Part shown: positions 9,150 to 18,921 of the stretch, in pieces
How the letters are laid out: each line of letters opens with the position of its first letter
Numbering within the stretch: the stretch's first letter is position 1
Origin: Rubellimicrobium rubrum
GTDB taxonomy: Bacteria; Pseudomonadota; Alphaproteobacteria; Rhodobacterales; Rhodobacteraceae
Assembly (NCBI RefSeq): GCF_006152115.1
Contig: NZ_VDFU01000013.1
Coordinates: 61,380 to 125,379, forward strand
DNA length: 64,000 nt
Reading direction: 5' to 3'
Notes under the pieces: model-generated
The model's database searches: none
Told to the model about the DNA's origin: nothing
What the model saw: the letters and a program-made list of their open reading frames with translations, nothing else
Translations under genes and position numbers: made by a program

Positions 9150-11711
9150 ATGCCCCCTGACTTTGCTCGCGACCTTGCCCGGTTCGGCTCACGCCCGGCC
9201 CTGCTCGTCCCCGGCCACGCCCCATGGACCTATCGGGACTTGGCAGAAAGGGCGGAGAGCATCGCAGACCGTCTTCGCGGACCAAAGCGGCTCGTGGCCA
9301 TCGAGGCTGCGTCGGACCCTCAAGCCGTCGCAGCCTATCTTGGCGTCCTCCGCGCCGGTCATGCCGTGGCCCTGCTGCCCGACGGCGATGCGGCTGCCCG
9401 CGAAAGGGTTGCGGCCCGCTTTTCGCCGGACGCCTGCTTCCGCCGGGTCGAGGGGCGCTGGCGCCTCCTGCCCTCGGGGGTGCCGGCAGGCCCGGAGCCG
9501 CATCCCGATCTGGCGCTGCTTCTCCAGACCTCCGGCAGCACGGGGCACGGCAAGGGCGTCCGGCTGGCCGAAACGGCGCTGCAGGCCAATGCGGGTGCGA
9601 TCGCGGACTATTTGGACCTCGGCCCCGAGGATCGCGCGGCCCTGATCCTGCCGCTGCACTACTCCTATGGTCTTTCGGTGCTGAACTCTCATCTCGCGGT
9701 GGGGGCGAGCCTGTGGCTGCATCCGCGCTCGGTGCAGGCTCCGGGCTTTCTCGACGCCATGGCCGAGTCCGGATGCACGAGCCTGGCGGGTGTGCCACAC
9801 ACCTACGACTTGCTGGAAAGCATCGGCTTGCGCGACCATCCTCTGCCCGATCTCCGGTTGATGACCGTCGCGGGCGGGCGCCTCGCCCCCGAGCAGGTCC
9901 GGCGGTATCACCAGCATCTGGCCAGCAAAGGCGGACGCTTCTTCGTCATGTACGGCCAGACCGAGGCCACGGCCCGGATCGCCTACCTCCCCCCGCATCT
10001 GGCGGATTCCCATCCCGACAGCATCGGCGTCGCCATCCCCGGAGGCGCACTGTCCCTGCGCGGCCCGAACGGCAAGCGGCTGGACGGGGCCGAGGCCCAG
10101 GGTGAACTGATCTACACCGGACCCAACGTCATGATGGGCTACGCCGAGGCACGCAGCGACCTGAGCCGCCCGGCCGAGGTTACCGAGCTGGCGACCGGCG
10201 ACCTGGCGCGACGCGATCCGGACGGACTCTACCGCGTCGTGGGGCGACTTCGGCGCATGTCCAAGATTGCCGGCCAGCGGATCGGCCACGACGCCCTGGA
10301 GGCGGCTTTGGCCGAGCGCGGGATCGTGGCGGCCGTGGTGGGTGACGACCGCCGGCTGTTGGTCGCCTTCGCGGGGGACCAGAGCCCGGCAGAGGTCACG
10401 GATCAGACCATGCAGGTCTCGGGACTCACGGCCCGGCACATCCTGGCTCAAAGGCTGCCCGAGCTGCCGCGCCTGCCCTCGGGCAAGCCTGACTATGCCG
10501 CCCTGCGGGCCGGCCTTGCTCCGCGCGACAGCGACGTGGCGACTGCGTTCCGTGAAGTGTTCCACCCGACCCGACCCCGCCCGGAGGACAGCTTCGCCAG
10601 CCTGGGCGGCGACTCGTTGCGCCATGTGGAACTGAGCCTGGAGTTGCAGCGCCACTTGGGGCACGTCCCGGTCGGATGGGAGCGGATGACCTTGGCCGAG
10701 CTGGGCACCCTTTCTCCTGGCCAGGCCAAGGGCGCTTCGCTGGGCAGCGACATCGTCCTGCGCGCGCTCGCCATCCTGGCCGTGGTCCTGCAGCACCAGA
10801 CCGGCTGGCCGGTCTATGGCGGCGCAGCAGCCATGGTCGTGCTGATCGGCCTGGGGATTGGCCGTTTCCAGAGAGCGGCCCTCGTCGAGGGCGACTTCCC
10901 GCGGTTCTTCCGGCCCCTGTTGCGGGTGCTCGGCGCCTACTACCTGATCTTGGCGGGCTACGCCCTGGCCTGGGACGAGGTGCCCTGGGCGTCGGTCGCT
11001 CTCTTGGGGAACTGGGGGTTTGCCGACCCCGCGCGACACGAGATGCTCCCCTATCTTTACTGGTTCGTCGAAGCCTACACGCAGATGCTGCTCGTCCTCG
11101 CGGTACCCTTCCTGTGGCCCGGCGTTCGCCGGGCAGTGGCTCGCGATCCATTCCCCTTTGGCTTGGCGCTGCTCGGTGTGGCGATGGCGGCAAGGCTGGT
11201 CGGCCCCGACCTGTGGGACGTAGGGGGGCGCCGAATCTTCACCCTCCCTTGGGTCTTCTTTCTGTGTGCCCTGGGCTGGTGCATCGCGGCGGCCGACACC
11301 CTGCGGCGGCGGCTCGTCGTGCTGGCCGCCGCGGCGGTGATCCTGCCGCTCGTCGCCTATCTGGGCGGCAACTGGTATGGCTCGTGGATCAAGTACTCGG
11401 CGCTCTTGGGCGTGACGGCATGGCTCCTGTTCGTGCCACGGCTGCGGCTGCCCTGGGTAGCCCAGCGGCCGGTCCTCGCCATCGCGCAGGCGAGCTTCCT
11501 GATCTACCTGCTCCACCGGCTCGTGCCCGAGGTGCTGATGCCCGCGCTGGGCTTGAGCGGACCGGGTTGGGCGATCGACACCGCAGCGGTTCTGGGCGGC
11601 GTGGGGCTCGGCCTCCTCGCGGGATGGCTGCAAAGGGCCGGGAGCCGACTGATCTCCGATCATCGGAACCGGGGCATGACAAGGCCGTACCGGCCTGTCG
11701 GAGCCGCCTAG
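9150..11711 (+). CDS. Adenylation-carrier-membrane acyltransferase fusion protein
   Basis: An 853-residue three-part protein. Residues about 1-455 are an AMP-forming acyl/aminoacyl-adenylating domain: TSGSTGHGKG (about 127-136), YGQTEA (about 268), TGDLARRDPDGLYRVVGR (about 349) and the catalytic lysine in PSGKPDY (about 443). Residues about 460-525 are a carrier domain with GGDSL (Ser at about 489, the phosphopantetheine attachment site). From about 530 to 830 there are some ten hydrophobic segments resembling an acyltransferase-3 type membrane domain, with a His in VVLQHQTGW in the first helix and SFLIYLLHRLV near the end. The simplest reading is that one protein activates an acid, holds it as a thioester and passes it across or into the membrane, a one-chain parallel to DltA-DltC-DltB. 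The frame is open 43 codons further upstream; the ATG at 9150 begins where family homology begins. The substrate and acceptor are unknown. Confidence 0.85.
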   Translation: MPPDFARDLARFGSRPALLVPGHAPWTYRDLAERAESIADRLRGPKRLVAIEAASDPQAVAAYLGVLRAGHAVALLPDGDAAARERVAARFSPDACFRRVEGRWRLLPSGVPAGPEPHPDLALLLQTSGSTGHGKGVRLAETALQANAGAIADYLDLGPEDRAALILPLHYSYGLSVLNSHLAVGASLWLHPRSVQAPGFLDAMAESGCTSLAGVPHTYDLLESIGLRDHPLPDLRLMTVAGGRLAPEQVRRYHQHLASKGGRFFVMYGQTEATARIAYLPPHLADSHPDSIGVAIPGGALSLRGPNGKRLDGAEAQGELIYTGPNVMMGYAEARSDLSRPAEVTELATGDLARRDPDGLYRVVGRLRRMSKIAGQRIGHDALEAALAERGIVAAVVGDDRRLLVAFAGDQSPAEVTDQTMQVSGLTARHILAQRLPELPRLPSGKPDYAALRAGLAPRDSDVATAFREVFHPTRPRPEDSFASLGGDSLRHVELSLELQRHLGHVPVGWERMTLAELGTLSPGQAKGASLGSDIVLRALAILAVVLQHQTGWPVYGGAAAMVVLIGLGIGRFQRAALVEGDFPRFFRPLLRVLGAYYLILAGYALAWDEVPWASVALLGNWGFADPARHEMLPYLYWFVEAYTQMLLVLAVPFLWPGVRRAVARDPFPFGLALLGVAMAARLVGPDLWDVGGRRIFTLPWVFFLCALGWCIAAADTLRRRLVVLAAAAVILPLVAYLGGNWYGSWIKYSALLGVTAWLLFVPRLRLPWVAQRPVLAIAQASFLIYLLHRLVPEVLMPALGLSGPGWAIDTAAVLGGVGLGLLAGWLQRAGSRLISDHRNRGMTRPYRPVGAA

Positions 11712-11927
11712 GGCAAGCATGCCCGTAGGAGCAGTCGCTTGGGCCAGCGGCGCTGGAACCTGCTCGGGCCGTCGCGGACATGGTATCCACAGCATGATCC
11801 GACCGGACCCTCTGCGTCTTCGGGACGCCCAGTCCAGGCTCCGGCTCGGACCTGATGAAAGGGAGGTGAGGCAAAGGAAGGCGCACCTGACACTGGCGCG
11901 CTGTCCCTGGACAGGCAGCCCCCGAGC

Positions 11928-13169
11928 CTACCGCGCGGCCGACGCGGGCGCAGGCACATCGCGCGGTGCCAGGCGCAGCACGGTCCAGCCCAGCAGACCC
12001 GCGATGAGCGAGCCGCCCAGGATGCCGACCTTGACCTCCTCCTGGAGGAGCGGTTCGTTCGCGAATGCCAGGAGCCCGATGAAGAGGCTCATCGTGAAGC
12101 CGATCCCGCACAGAAGCGCGACCCCAAAGAGTTGGAGCTTGCCGGCCCCCATGGGCACGTCGGCCAAGCCCAGGCGGATTACCAGCCACGCGCTGCCGTA
12201 GACCCCCACGAGCTTGCCCAGGAGGAGCCCCAGGGCTACCCCGAGCGTCAGATCGTCGGTCAGGGCCTCGACCGTGAGGTGTTCGAACGACACGCCCGCA
12301 TTAGCAAAGCCAAAGATTGGGATGATGAGGAACGTGCTCCAGGGATGCAGCGCGTGCTCCAGGCGGTGCAGGGGCGAGTGGCCGACATCGTCGGGGCGTG
12401 CGGGTGACGTGCGAAGCGGGACGGTGAGCGCCAGCAGCACCCCCGCGATCGTGGCATGGACGCCCGAGCCCAGCACCAGCCACCACAACGCGAGCCCCGG
12501 CACGAGGTAGGCCCACAGCCAGGTCACGCGCATCCGGTTCAGAAGAACAAGAAGCCCCAGAACGGCCGCCGCGCCCCCGAGATGCGGGATCGACAGATCG
12601 CCCGAATAGAACAGCGCGATGATCACCACCGCGCCCAGATCGTCGATGATGGCCAATGCGGTCAGGAACACCTTGAGCGAGGTGGGCACCCGCGACCCCA
12701 GAAGCGAGAGCACGCCCAAGGCGAAGGCGATGTCGGTGGCCGCAGGGATCGCCCATCCCCGCGCGGTGGTCGGGTCATCGGCGTTGAAGGCCAGGAACAC
12801 GAGCGCCGGGACGACCATGCCGCCCAGGGCCGCCACGCCCGGCAGGATGCGCCGCGACCAGGTGGACAGCTGGCCGTCCAGCACCTCGCGCTTGATCTCG
12901 AGACCTACCACCAGAAAGAACACCGCCATGAGGCCGTCGTTGATCCAATGCGACAGGCTCAGGGGGCCGAAATAGGCATGCAACGCGCCAAAGTAGGCTG
13001 GCGCCAGGGGTGAGTTGGCCACCACCAGCGCAAGGGCCGCCGCCGCCATGAGAACCAGACCGCCCGAGGCCTGCCCGTCGAGAAAGGCCCGCAGCATCGA
13101 GAACGGACGGCGCCGCCGCGGCTGCCCTTCGAGGGTTGAGGGGGCAAGGTCGTGCTTCGTGGCAGGCAT
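11928..13169 (-). CDS. nhaA: Na+/H+ antiporter NhaA
   Basis: A 413-residue inner-membrane antiporter of the NhaA family, exchanging internal Na+ (or Li+) for external protons. Diagnostic stretches are [26 protein letters not shown] with the conserved Asp (about 146) and [12 protein letters not shown] with the Asp-Asp pair (about 176-177) that forms the ion-binding site, plus FGFANAGV and [13 protein letters not shown] in the C-terminal half. The length is slightly above E. coli NhaA because of a charged N-terminal tail of about 24 residues. AAAGGAA precedes the ATG. The gene stands alone, converging with the adenylation fusion gene. Confidence 0.95.
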   Translation of the reverse strand: MPATKHDLAPSTLEGQPRRRRPFSMLRAFLDGQASGGLVLMAAAALALVVANSPLAPAYFGALHAYFGPLSLSHWINDGLMAVFFLVVGLEIKREVLDGQLSTWSRRILPGVAALGGMVVPALVFLAFNADDPTTARGWAIPAATDIAFALGVLSLLGSRVPTSLKVFLTALAIIDDLGAVVIIALFYSGDLSIPHLGGAAAVLGLLVLLNRMRVTWLWAYLVPGLALWWLVLGSGVHATIAGVLLALTVPLRTSPARPDDVGHSPLHRLEHALHPWSTFLIIPIFGFANAGVSFEHLTVEALTDDLTLGVALGLLLGKLVGVYGSAWLVIRLGLADVPMGAGKLQLFGVALLCGIGFTMSLFIGLLAFANEPLLQEEVKVGILGGSLIAGLLGWTVLRLAPRDVPAPASAAR

Positions 13170-13322
13170 GGGGCTGCGTTTCCTTTATGGTTGATCATGT
13201 CTCCGTAGTCGGGGCGCGTATCCCCGGGCGCACGCAGCACACGCCTGTTCGTCGAACTAGAGACGACCGACCGGGGTTCAACGCTGAACCTGAAAGCCGA
13301 TCCGCATCGAGACGGGTCCGTC

Positions 13323-14165
13323 CTAGTCCGCCCTGCGGGCCAGACACACCTGATTCAGGCTCCAGGGTGCCAGCGGATTGCGGGCGAAGTCGCCGTAGCG
13401 CGCCATCAACTCCAGACCGGACGCTCCGAGCAGGAGCGGCAACTCGTGCGGGAAGAACTGCCGCTGCACCAGGGGCTCGAGGTCGATCCACCCCCGCCCG
13501 CGTGGCTGGACGCGCCAGTAGGCGGTTCGGATCTGCCGCACGGGGTCGTACTCGACCCGCTCCTCTCCCGGAATGGCCGAGGCTGGATTGGGACCGAGGT
13601 CGAGCCGGCGCACGCCGTCTGCCGGCGGCATCAGGTTGCGCGGATCGGGCAGCACCACGTCGAAGGCCAGCACGCCCCCGGGCGCAAGATGACGCCGCAC
13701 GGCCTCCAGACAGGCGCGCAGATCCTCGGGCTCGGTCATGTGACCCAGGGAGTTGCAGGACACCAGAACGAAGCCGAACCGACGCCCGAGGTCGAACCGC
13801 CTCATGTCGCCGGACACCCACGTCACGGCCAGTCCCGCGGCAGCGGCCTTTCGCCCGGCTTGCAAGAGCATGGCCGGCGAAGCATCGAGCCCCACGACCT
13901 CGTGCCCGTCCCGCGCAAGGGGGATGGTGAGCCGCCCCGTTCCGCAGGCCAGCTCCAGCACCGGCCCACCGGCGCGGCGTGCCTCGGCCCGGTAAAAGGC
14001 CTCGCACGGGCCGGGTGGCGTGATGGCGTCGTAAACCTCGGCCATGTCGTAGAGCGAAGAGGCTGCCGCTGGTGCAGGGGGAGCCTGTTCGCGCAGAGCG
14101 ACGACCGGGTCGGGGCACGCTCGGGTGAGGGGGTTTGTGTCTGTCAGGGGCATGTTGCCCGGCAT
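13323..14165 (-). CDS. Class I SAM-dependent methyltransferase
   Basis: About 280 residues with the class I methyltransferase fold: motif I is VLELACGTGRLTIPLA, followed by the acidic end of strand 2 in VVGLDASPAML, GDMRRFDLGRRFGFV (motif II region) and LRACLEAVRRHLAPGGVLAFDV (post-motif III). It resembles the methyltransf_25 group of small-molecule methyltransferases; the substrate cannot be told. The start is uncertain: ATGs at 14165 and 14153 are both possible, neither with a strong ribosome-binding sequence, and the frame is open to 14297. Neighbours (nhaA, MDR reductase) give no functional hint. Confidence 0.8.
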   Translation of the reverse strand: MPGNMPLTDTNPLTRACPDPVVALREQAPPAPAAASSLYDMAEVYDAITPPGPCEAFYRAEARRAGGPVLELACGTGRLTIPLARDGHEVVGLDASPAMLLQAGRKAAAAGLAVTWVSGDMRRFDLGRRFGFVLVSCNSLGHMTEPEDLRACLEAVRRHLAPGGVLAFDVVLPDPRNLMPPADGVRRLDLGPNPASAIPGEERVEYDPVRQIRTAYWRVQPRGRGWIDLEPLVQRQFFPHELPLLLGASGLELMARYGDFARNPLAPWSLNQVCLARRAD

Positions 14166-14362
14166 GCCAACGATGCAGAGCACGCTCAAAGACTTTCCGG
14201 GGTTGCTCCCGGTTTTGTTCCCGGGCGCTTGCCGGCCTGTGTTCCGTCCGACGGAACGCATCGACCAAGTGGCCCGGGCGGGATACCGGCTTTCCATGCG
14301 CAGTGACCGAACGTTCCGATTCCGCCCGACCTGACGGGCCTACGGCGCCCGAGATCAACCAC

Positions 14363-15331
14363 TCAGGGCGTCAGGACCACCTTGCCCGATCGGCCTGCCT
14401 CTCCACTGGCCTTCACCGCCTCGGCGATCTCCTGGAGCGGGTAGGTCCCACTCACCGGCAACGCAAGCCGGCCCGCAGCCGCGTCCTGCACCAACTCGCC
14501 CACCATGCGCCCGATCTCCTGGGGCGAAAGGCGGGGCTTCGCGGCCCAGAAGCCGTTCACAGTAATGCGGCGGAAGAGCAGCAGCGCCGGTGGAACCTGC
14601 AGCGGCTGGTTGGTCATGGCGCCAAAGCTGCTGATCGTGCCCCCGTCCGCCATGACCAGGGCCAACTGCGACGGCCCCTCGCCCGCCAGCGAGTCGATGC
14701 CGTGGAGGATGGGTGCGCCGCCTGTGAACGCCCTGGCCCGCTCCGGCCAGTCCGCGCCTTCTGTCGAGACCACCCTGTCGATCCCAAGCGCCCGAAGTTC
14801 CTCGACGGCCGCGTCCCGCCGCACCAGGCTGAGCACCCGGATGCCCTGCTCCTCCCCGAACCGCGACACCAGTCGGCCCACCGCACCGTTCGCGGCATTC
14901 TGCACCAGCCAGTCGCCCGGCTTCAGCCCCAGTTCGGCCAAGATCATCTTGGCCGACAGCGGCATGGCGATCAGTTGGCAGGCCGTCTTGTCGCTCACCC
15001 CGTCGGGCACGGGCACCAGCCGCGCGGCATCGGCCAGATAGAACTCCGCCCATGTCTCCGAGGCCCCTCCGGCGACCCGCTGCCCGGCCCGGAGGTGGCT
15101 CACCCCCTCGCCCAGGACCTCCACCAGACCCAGCGCCTCGGTGCCGCCCACCGCTGGCAGCGCGGGCCTGATCCCGTACGAGCCCGCGGTGGTCATCAGG
15201 TCGTGGTTGTGGATGGGCGACAGCACCATGCGCACCAGCACCTGCCCGGGGCCAGGTTCTGGCCGGGGGCGCTCGGCGACCTTCAGCACCTGCTCGGGAC
15301 GGCCGAAGCTCTCGTACACAACGCTACGCAT
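14363..15331 (-). CDS. Zinc-free MDR oxidoreductase (quinone/enoyl reductase-like)
   Basis: A 322-residue medium-chain dehydrogenase/reductase. The N-terminal GroES-like domain (about 1-115) has VLVRMVLSPIHNHDLMTTAG and GTEALGLVEVLGEGV; the Rossmann domain has AANGAVGRLVSRFGEEQG, where the AxGxVG signature binds NADPH. The zinc ligands of true alcohol dehydrogenases are absent. Among MDR families it is closest in feel to the mitochondrial trans-2-enoyl-CoA reductase (MECR/ETR) and NADPH:quinone reductases, including the late ITVNGFWAAK motif. An AGGAG sequence fits the ATG at 15331. Cytosolic; the substrate is unknown. Confidence 0.85.
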   Translation of the reverse strand: MRSVVYESFGRPEQVLKVAERPRPEPGPGQVLVRMVLSPIHNHDLMTTAGSYGIRPALPAVGGTEALGLVEVLGEGVSHLRAGQRVAGGASETWAEFYLADAARLVPVPDGVSDKTACQLIAMPLSAKMILAELGLKPGDWLVQNAANGAVGRLVSRFGEEQGIRVLSLVRRDAAVEELRALGIDRVVSTEGADWPERARAFTGGAPILHGIDSLAGEGPSQLALVMADGGTISSFGAMTNQPLQVPPALLLFRRITVNGFWAAKPRLSPQEIGRMVGELVQDAAAGRLALPVSGTYPLQEIAEAVKASGEAGRSGKVVLTP

Positions 15332-15759
15332 GGGTTCTGGACTCCTGCAGTGATGAAGACCCGGAGTGCCGCTCCACCATCGACGCGGGGAAAAGGGCGG
15401 TCAATGCTCCGGGACAGGTGGACGGACCATCGTCCCATATGGATTTGTTGGCTTTCGTCGCCAGCAAACAGGTACGCCCTAGTCCGGCTATGGCGCGGGA
15501 ATCACATCGAGCGGGCTCAACCACACAGGACTGCCCGAACGGTCTGACCCCTTTGCCAGCTACGGACGGGCTTTGGGGACGGTGGCCGGGATATCGGGGC
15601 TCCTGGCGCCATCACGAGGCTCCGAGAGCCCGCTGTAACCCTGCGCTAACCCAGACCGGACATCGACGCGGCGCAACTCTGGTCTCGAGATCGGTCCATC
15701 CGGTCCCCGCAGGGCTGTCTCTCGGCTCCGAAAGGTCCTCGACCGGCGAGCCTGGATCT
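15332..15759. other. Intergenic gap, nothing recognised
   Basis: About 430 bp between the MDR gene and ggt, both on the minus strand. It should hold the end of the ggt transcript and the promoter of the MDR gene. No clear hairpin, palindrome or small gene is visible. Confidence 0.4.
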
Positions 15760-17538
15760 TCAGTCGCCGACTGCCACGCCCTCACGGCGGCTATCAGCCC
15801 CTCCGACCAAGCCATCGGGCGTGACGACGATGGCCTGGATGCCCGAGGTCATCTCCATGAGGCTCACCTCGTGCCCCATGGCTTCGAGCGCCGCGGCCCA
15901 GCCTTCGGCCTCCGTCCCGGCCTCGAGTTCGGTCGGGCCGTTGCGCGAGCCGAAGTTCGGCAGATCCACGGCTGCTTGGGGATCGAGCCCCCAATCGAGG
16001 ATGCCGACCAGCGTCTTGCCGACAAAGTTGATGATCTGGCTGCCGCCAGGCGAGCCGGTGACCACATACAACCGGTCATGGGCATCGAAGACGATCGTGG
16101 GAGCCATGGAGCTTCGCGGTCGCTTGCCAGGCTCGATCCGGTTGGCCACGGCTCGGCCGTCCTCCTCCGGCACGAAGGCGAAGTCGGTGAGCTCGTTGTT
16201 CAGGAGGAACCCACCTTCTGTCATCAGCCGCGACCCGAAGCCCGACTCGATGGTGGTGGTCATGGACACCGCGTTGCCGTCGGCGTCCACGACCGAGATA
16301 TGGCTGGTTCCGTCCTCGATCCCATCCGAGGATGCCGTGGGCAACGGCATCTGGAACGGCGGATCGCCTGCCTCGGCCTCGCCCATTGTGCGGGCCGAGT
16401 CCACGAGGGCCGCGCGCCCCTCCATGTAACCCTCGTCTAGAAGCCCCCTCACGGGCACGCTGACGAAGTCGGGGTCGCCCAGGTAGCGGGCGCGGTCGGC
16501 AAAGGCGAGCCGCCCGGCCTCCGAGAACCAGTGGACGGCTTCGGGACCCGGCTCCATGGCAGCCATGTCCGTCGTCTCGATGACGTCAAGGATCTGCTGG
16601 ATGGCGATGGCGCCCGAGGAGGGCGGCCCCATGCCGCAGACCGAGTAGGCGCGATACTCGCCGCAGATCGGCTCCCGCTCCAGCACTCGGTAGCCCGCGA
16701 GGTCCTCAAGGGTGATGTCACCGGGCTTGGTGGGGTGCCCGGCGACGGTGCCCACGATGTCCCGTGCGATCTCGCCAGAGTAGAAGGCGTCCGCGCCCCC
16801 AGCCGCGATCACGCGCAGGGTCTCGGCGAACTCGGGGCTTTTGAGAAGGGTGCCAGCCGCCTTGGGCGTGCCATCCGCCTCATAGAACCGGGCACGGGAC
16901 CGCGGATCCTCGGCCAGGAACTCGTCCTGAGCCACGAGACCCGCAAGGCGCGGCGACATGGCGAAGCCGTTCTCCGAAAGCCGGATCGCCGGCTCGAACA
17001 GCTGTGCCCAGCGGAGCCGCCCCCAGCGCCGGTGCGCCTCCTCCATCAGGCGCACGGTGCCAGGCACCCCGACCGAACGCCCGCCCACGACAGCCTCCAT
17101 GAACTCCACCGGCTCCCCGTCGGGGCCGATGAAGCGGTCGGGCGTCGCCGCAGCTGGCGCGGTCTCCCGGCCATCAAGGCTCGCGAGGTCGCGCCGGTCG
17201 GCATCCCAATGCAGGAGGAACGCGCCGCCGCCGATCCCGGAGCTCTGCGGCTCCACCAGGTTCAGCACCAGCTGCACGGCGATGGCGGCGTCCACCGCAC
17301 TCCCTCCGGCCCGGAGGATCTCCAGGCCGGCCTGCGCCGCCAGAGGATTGGCTGCCGCCACCATCTGCTCGGTCGCTCGGCCCCCCGTGCCTTGTGAACG
17401 CCCTGTCGGCGCTTCGGGCGCGGGAGCAAGATCGGCTGTGGCGCTCTGGGAGTGCGCGGATTGTGGTGCCAGGGACACGAGCGCGATCAGGGCGGTGCCG
17501 GCCAGCAGCGTGCGCCAGGCAGATGTCGGATGGAGCAT
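15760..17538 (-). CDS. ggt: Gamma-glutamyltransferase (periplasmic Ntn hydrolase)
   Basis: A 592-residue precursor with a signal peptide (hydrophobic core LLAGTALIALVSL, cleavage near HSQS). The family order is intact: ANPLAAQAGLEILRAGGSAVDAAIA near the N-terminus, SSGIGGGAFLLHWD, GRSVGVPG, YFD-equivalent region, then the autoprocessing site DGTSHISVVDADGNAVS with catalytic Thr at about 411, and SGFGSRLMTEGGFLLNNELTDF and RPRSSMAPTIVF in the small subunit. The enzyme cleaves the gamma-glutamyl bond of glutathione and related peptides in the periplasm, releasing Cys-Gly. It lies downstream of a complete dipeptide importer on the same strand. The ATG at 17538 has GAGGACGAG upstream; a GTG at 17568 is a weaker alternative. 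Confidence 0.95.
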   Translation of the reverse strand: MLHPTSAWRTLLAGTALIALVSLAPQSAHSQSATADLAPAPEAPTGRSQGTGGRATEQMVAAANPLAAQAGLEILRAGGSAVDAAIAVQLVLNLVEPQSSGIGGGAFLLHWDADRRDLASLDGRETAPAAATPDRFIGPDGEPVEFMEAVVGGRSVGVPGTVRLMEEAHRRWGRLRWAQLFEPAIRLSENGFAMSPRLAGLVAQDEFLAEDPRSRARFYEADGTPKAAGTLLKSPEFAETLRVIAAGGADAFYSGEIARDIVGTVAGHPTKPGDITLEDLAGYRVLEREPICGEYRAYSVCGMGPPSSGAIAIQQILDVIETTDMAAMEPGPEAVHWFSEAGRLAFADRARYLGDPDFVSVPVRGLLDEGYMEGRAALVDSARTMGEAEAGDPPFQMPLPTASSDGIEDGTSHISVVDADGNAVSMTTTIESGFGSRLMTEGGFLLNNELTDFAFVPEEDGRAVANRIEPGKRPRSSMAPTIVFDAHDRLYVVTGSPGGSQIINFVGKTLVGILDWGLDPQAAVDLPNFGSRNGPTELEAGTEAEGWAAALEAMGHEVSLMEMTSGIQAIVVTPDGLVGGADSRREGVAVGD

Positions 17539-17874
17539 GGGTCTCGTCCTCTGCTGTGCCCGGGTCACCCCGGGGCTGGTCCTGGCAGCCTAGCACAGGT
17601 CGCGGCAGGGAGAGGGCCATGGTTTTGCCATCGGGCCCGGCCAGCCATGGGTCGCGCAGTCCTTACGCTCGCCAGCCTTTGGCGGCCTGGCTCAGGGGCC
17701 TCCACCACCGACCCGGGTCCGGCCACACGCGTGAAGGGCAGCACCGCGCCTGAAATTCTCGGGAAACACTGAAGTGACAAGGGTGACCGATCCTCGCGGT
17801 CCATGCTCCCTCACCGACCGACGTCCTTCCGGCCCATGGCGCCGCGCAGGGTTCCTGTTCCGCACCAGTGCATG
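17539..17874. other. Gap between dppF and ggt
   Basis: About 340 bp. It is long enough for a separate ggt promoter, so co-transcription with dppABCDF is not certain. No hairpin followed by a T-run and no small gene is apparent. Confidence 0.4.
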
Positions 17875-18921
17875 TCACAAGGCAGGACGACGCTCACCCG
17901 CTGCAGCTCTGCGACTGGCCTTGCGCTCGACGCGTGCGCGGATTGCCTGGAGGGCGGTCACCGGGGTCGCTGCAAAGAGCGTGCGGGTATAGCTGTGCTG
18001 CGGGTCGGCAAAGACCGCATCGCGCGTGCCGCGCTCCACCACCTCGCCCCGCAGCATCACCATCACCTCGTCGGCGATGTGCCGCACCACCGACAGGTCG
18101 TGGCTGATGAAGACGTAGGTCAGCCCGAACTCCTTCTGGAGATCCGCCAGAAGGTTGAGCACCTGCGCCTGCACCGATAGGTCGAGCGCCGAGACCGGCT
18201 CGTCCAGCACCAGGATCGCCGGGTTCACCATCAGCGCCCGTGCGATGGCAATCCGCTGCCGCTGCCCACCCGAGAACATATGGGGGTAGCGGTCGAAATG
18301 CTCCGGCAGGAGGCCCACCTTCTCCAGCATGGCCCGCGCGCGGTCCCGCCTCTCGGCCGCGGGGAGGTCGGTGTTCAGCTCCAGCGGCTCCATCAGGACG
18401 TTGCCGACCTTCTGGCGGGGGTTCAGGGAGCCGTGCGGGTTCTGGAACACGATCTGCACCCGGGAGCGCAGGTCGCGCGATGGCCGCCGCCCCGCGATCT
18501 CGACCGGCTTCCCCTCGATCAGAAGGGTCCCGGAGGTCGGCGGGTCGATCAGGGTGATGATCCGCGCCAGCGTCGATTTTCCGCAGCCGCTTTCGCCCAC
18601 GATGGCAAGCGTCTTGCCGCGGGCCACCGCGAAGTCCACGCCGCGCACGGCCTTCACTACCTTGGCCCCGCGAAAAAGCCCGCCGCCCACGTGATAGTGG
18701 CGCGTGATGGCTCGCCCTTCGAGAACAGGATCGATTGGCAACGGAACCGGATGCAGGACCGGAGTGCCGGTGACGGGACGCCGGCCGGCGTCGTCGGCCC
18801 TCGCCTGCGGGGGTTCCGCGCCGGCGGGCCCGACGCCCTGCTGGCGCTCCACCCCCGGGCCGATGCCGCGCGGGTCGGTCGTGCCCGGTCCCTCTCCGGG
18901 CCGGTCGTCGCGGGCGCTCAT
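17875..18921 (-). CDS. dppF: Dipeptide ABC transporter ATP-binding protein DppF
   Basis: A 348-residue ABC ATPase with Walker [10 protein letters not shown], signature [15 protein letters not shown], Walker [12 protein letters not shown] and the switch His in ISHDLSVV. The C-terminal oligopeptide-ATPase region ([15 protein letters not shown]) shows it belongs to the Dpp/Opp subfamily. It energises dipeptide import with DppD. The start overlaps the dppD stop by four bases (ATGA), implying translational coupling. The first about 70 residues are Pro/Gly/Arg-rich and are not part of the usual fold, so an internal start is possible; no better initiation codon is obvious. Confidence 0.93.
   Translation of the reverse strand: MSARDDRPGEGPGTTDPRGIGPGVERQQGVGPAGAEPPQARADDAGRRPVTGTPVLHPVPLPIDPVLEGRAITRHYHVGGGLFRGAKVVKAVRGVDFAVARGKTLAIVGESGCGKSTLARIITLIDPPTSGTLLIEGKPVEIAGRRPSRDLRSRVQIVFQNPHGSLNPRQKVGNVLMEPLELNTDLPAAERRDRARAMLEKVGLLPEHFDRYPHMFSGGQRQRIAIARALMVNPAILVLDEPVSALDLSVQAQVLNLLADLQKEFGLTYVFISHDLSVVRHIADEVMVMLRGEVVERGTRDAVFADPQHSYTRTLFAATPVTALQAIRARVERKASRRAAAGERRPAL

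Noticed and set aside
11901..11914. Small hairpin (CTGTCC, CT, GGACAG) downstream of nhaA
   Set aside because: Six-base arms with no T-run in a 216-bp convergent gap; too weak to call as a terminator.
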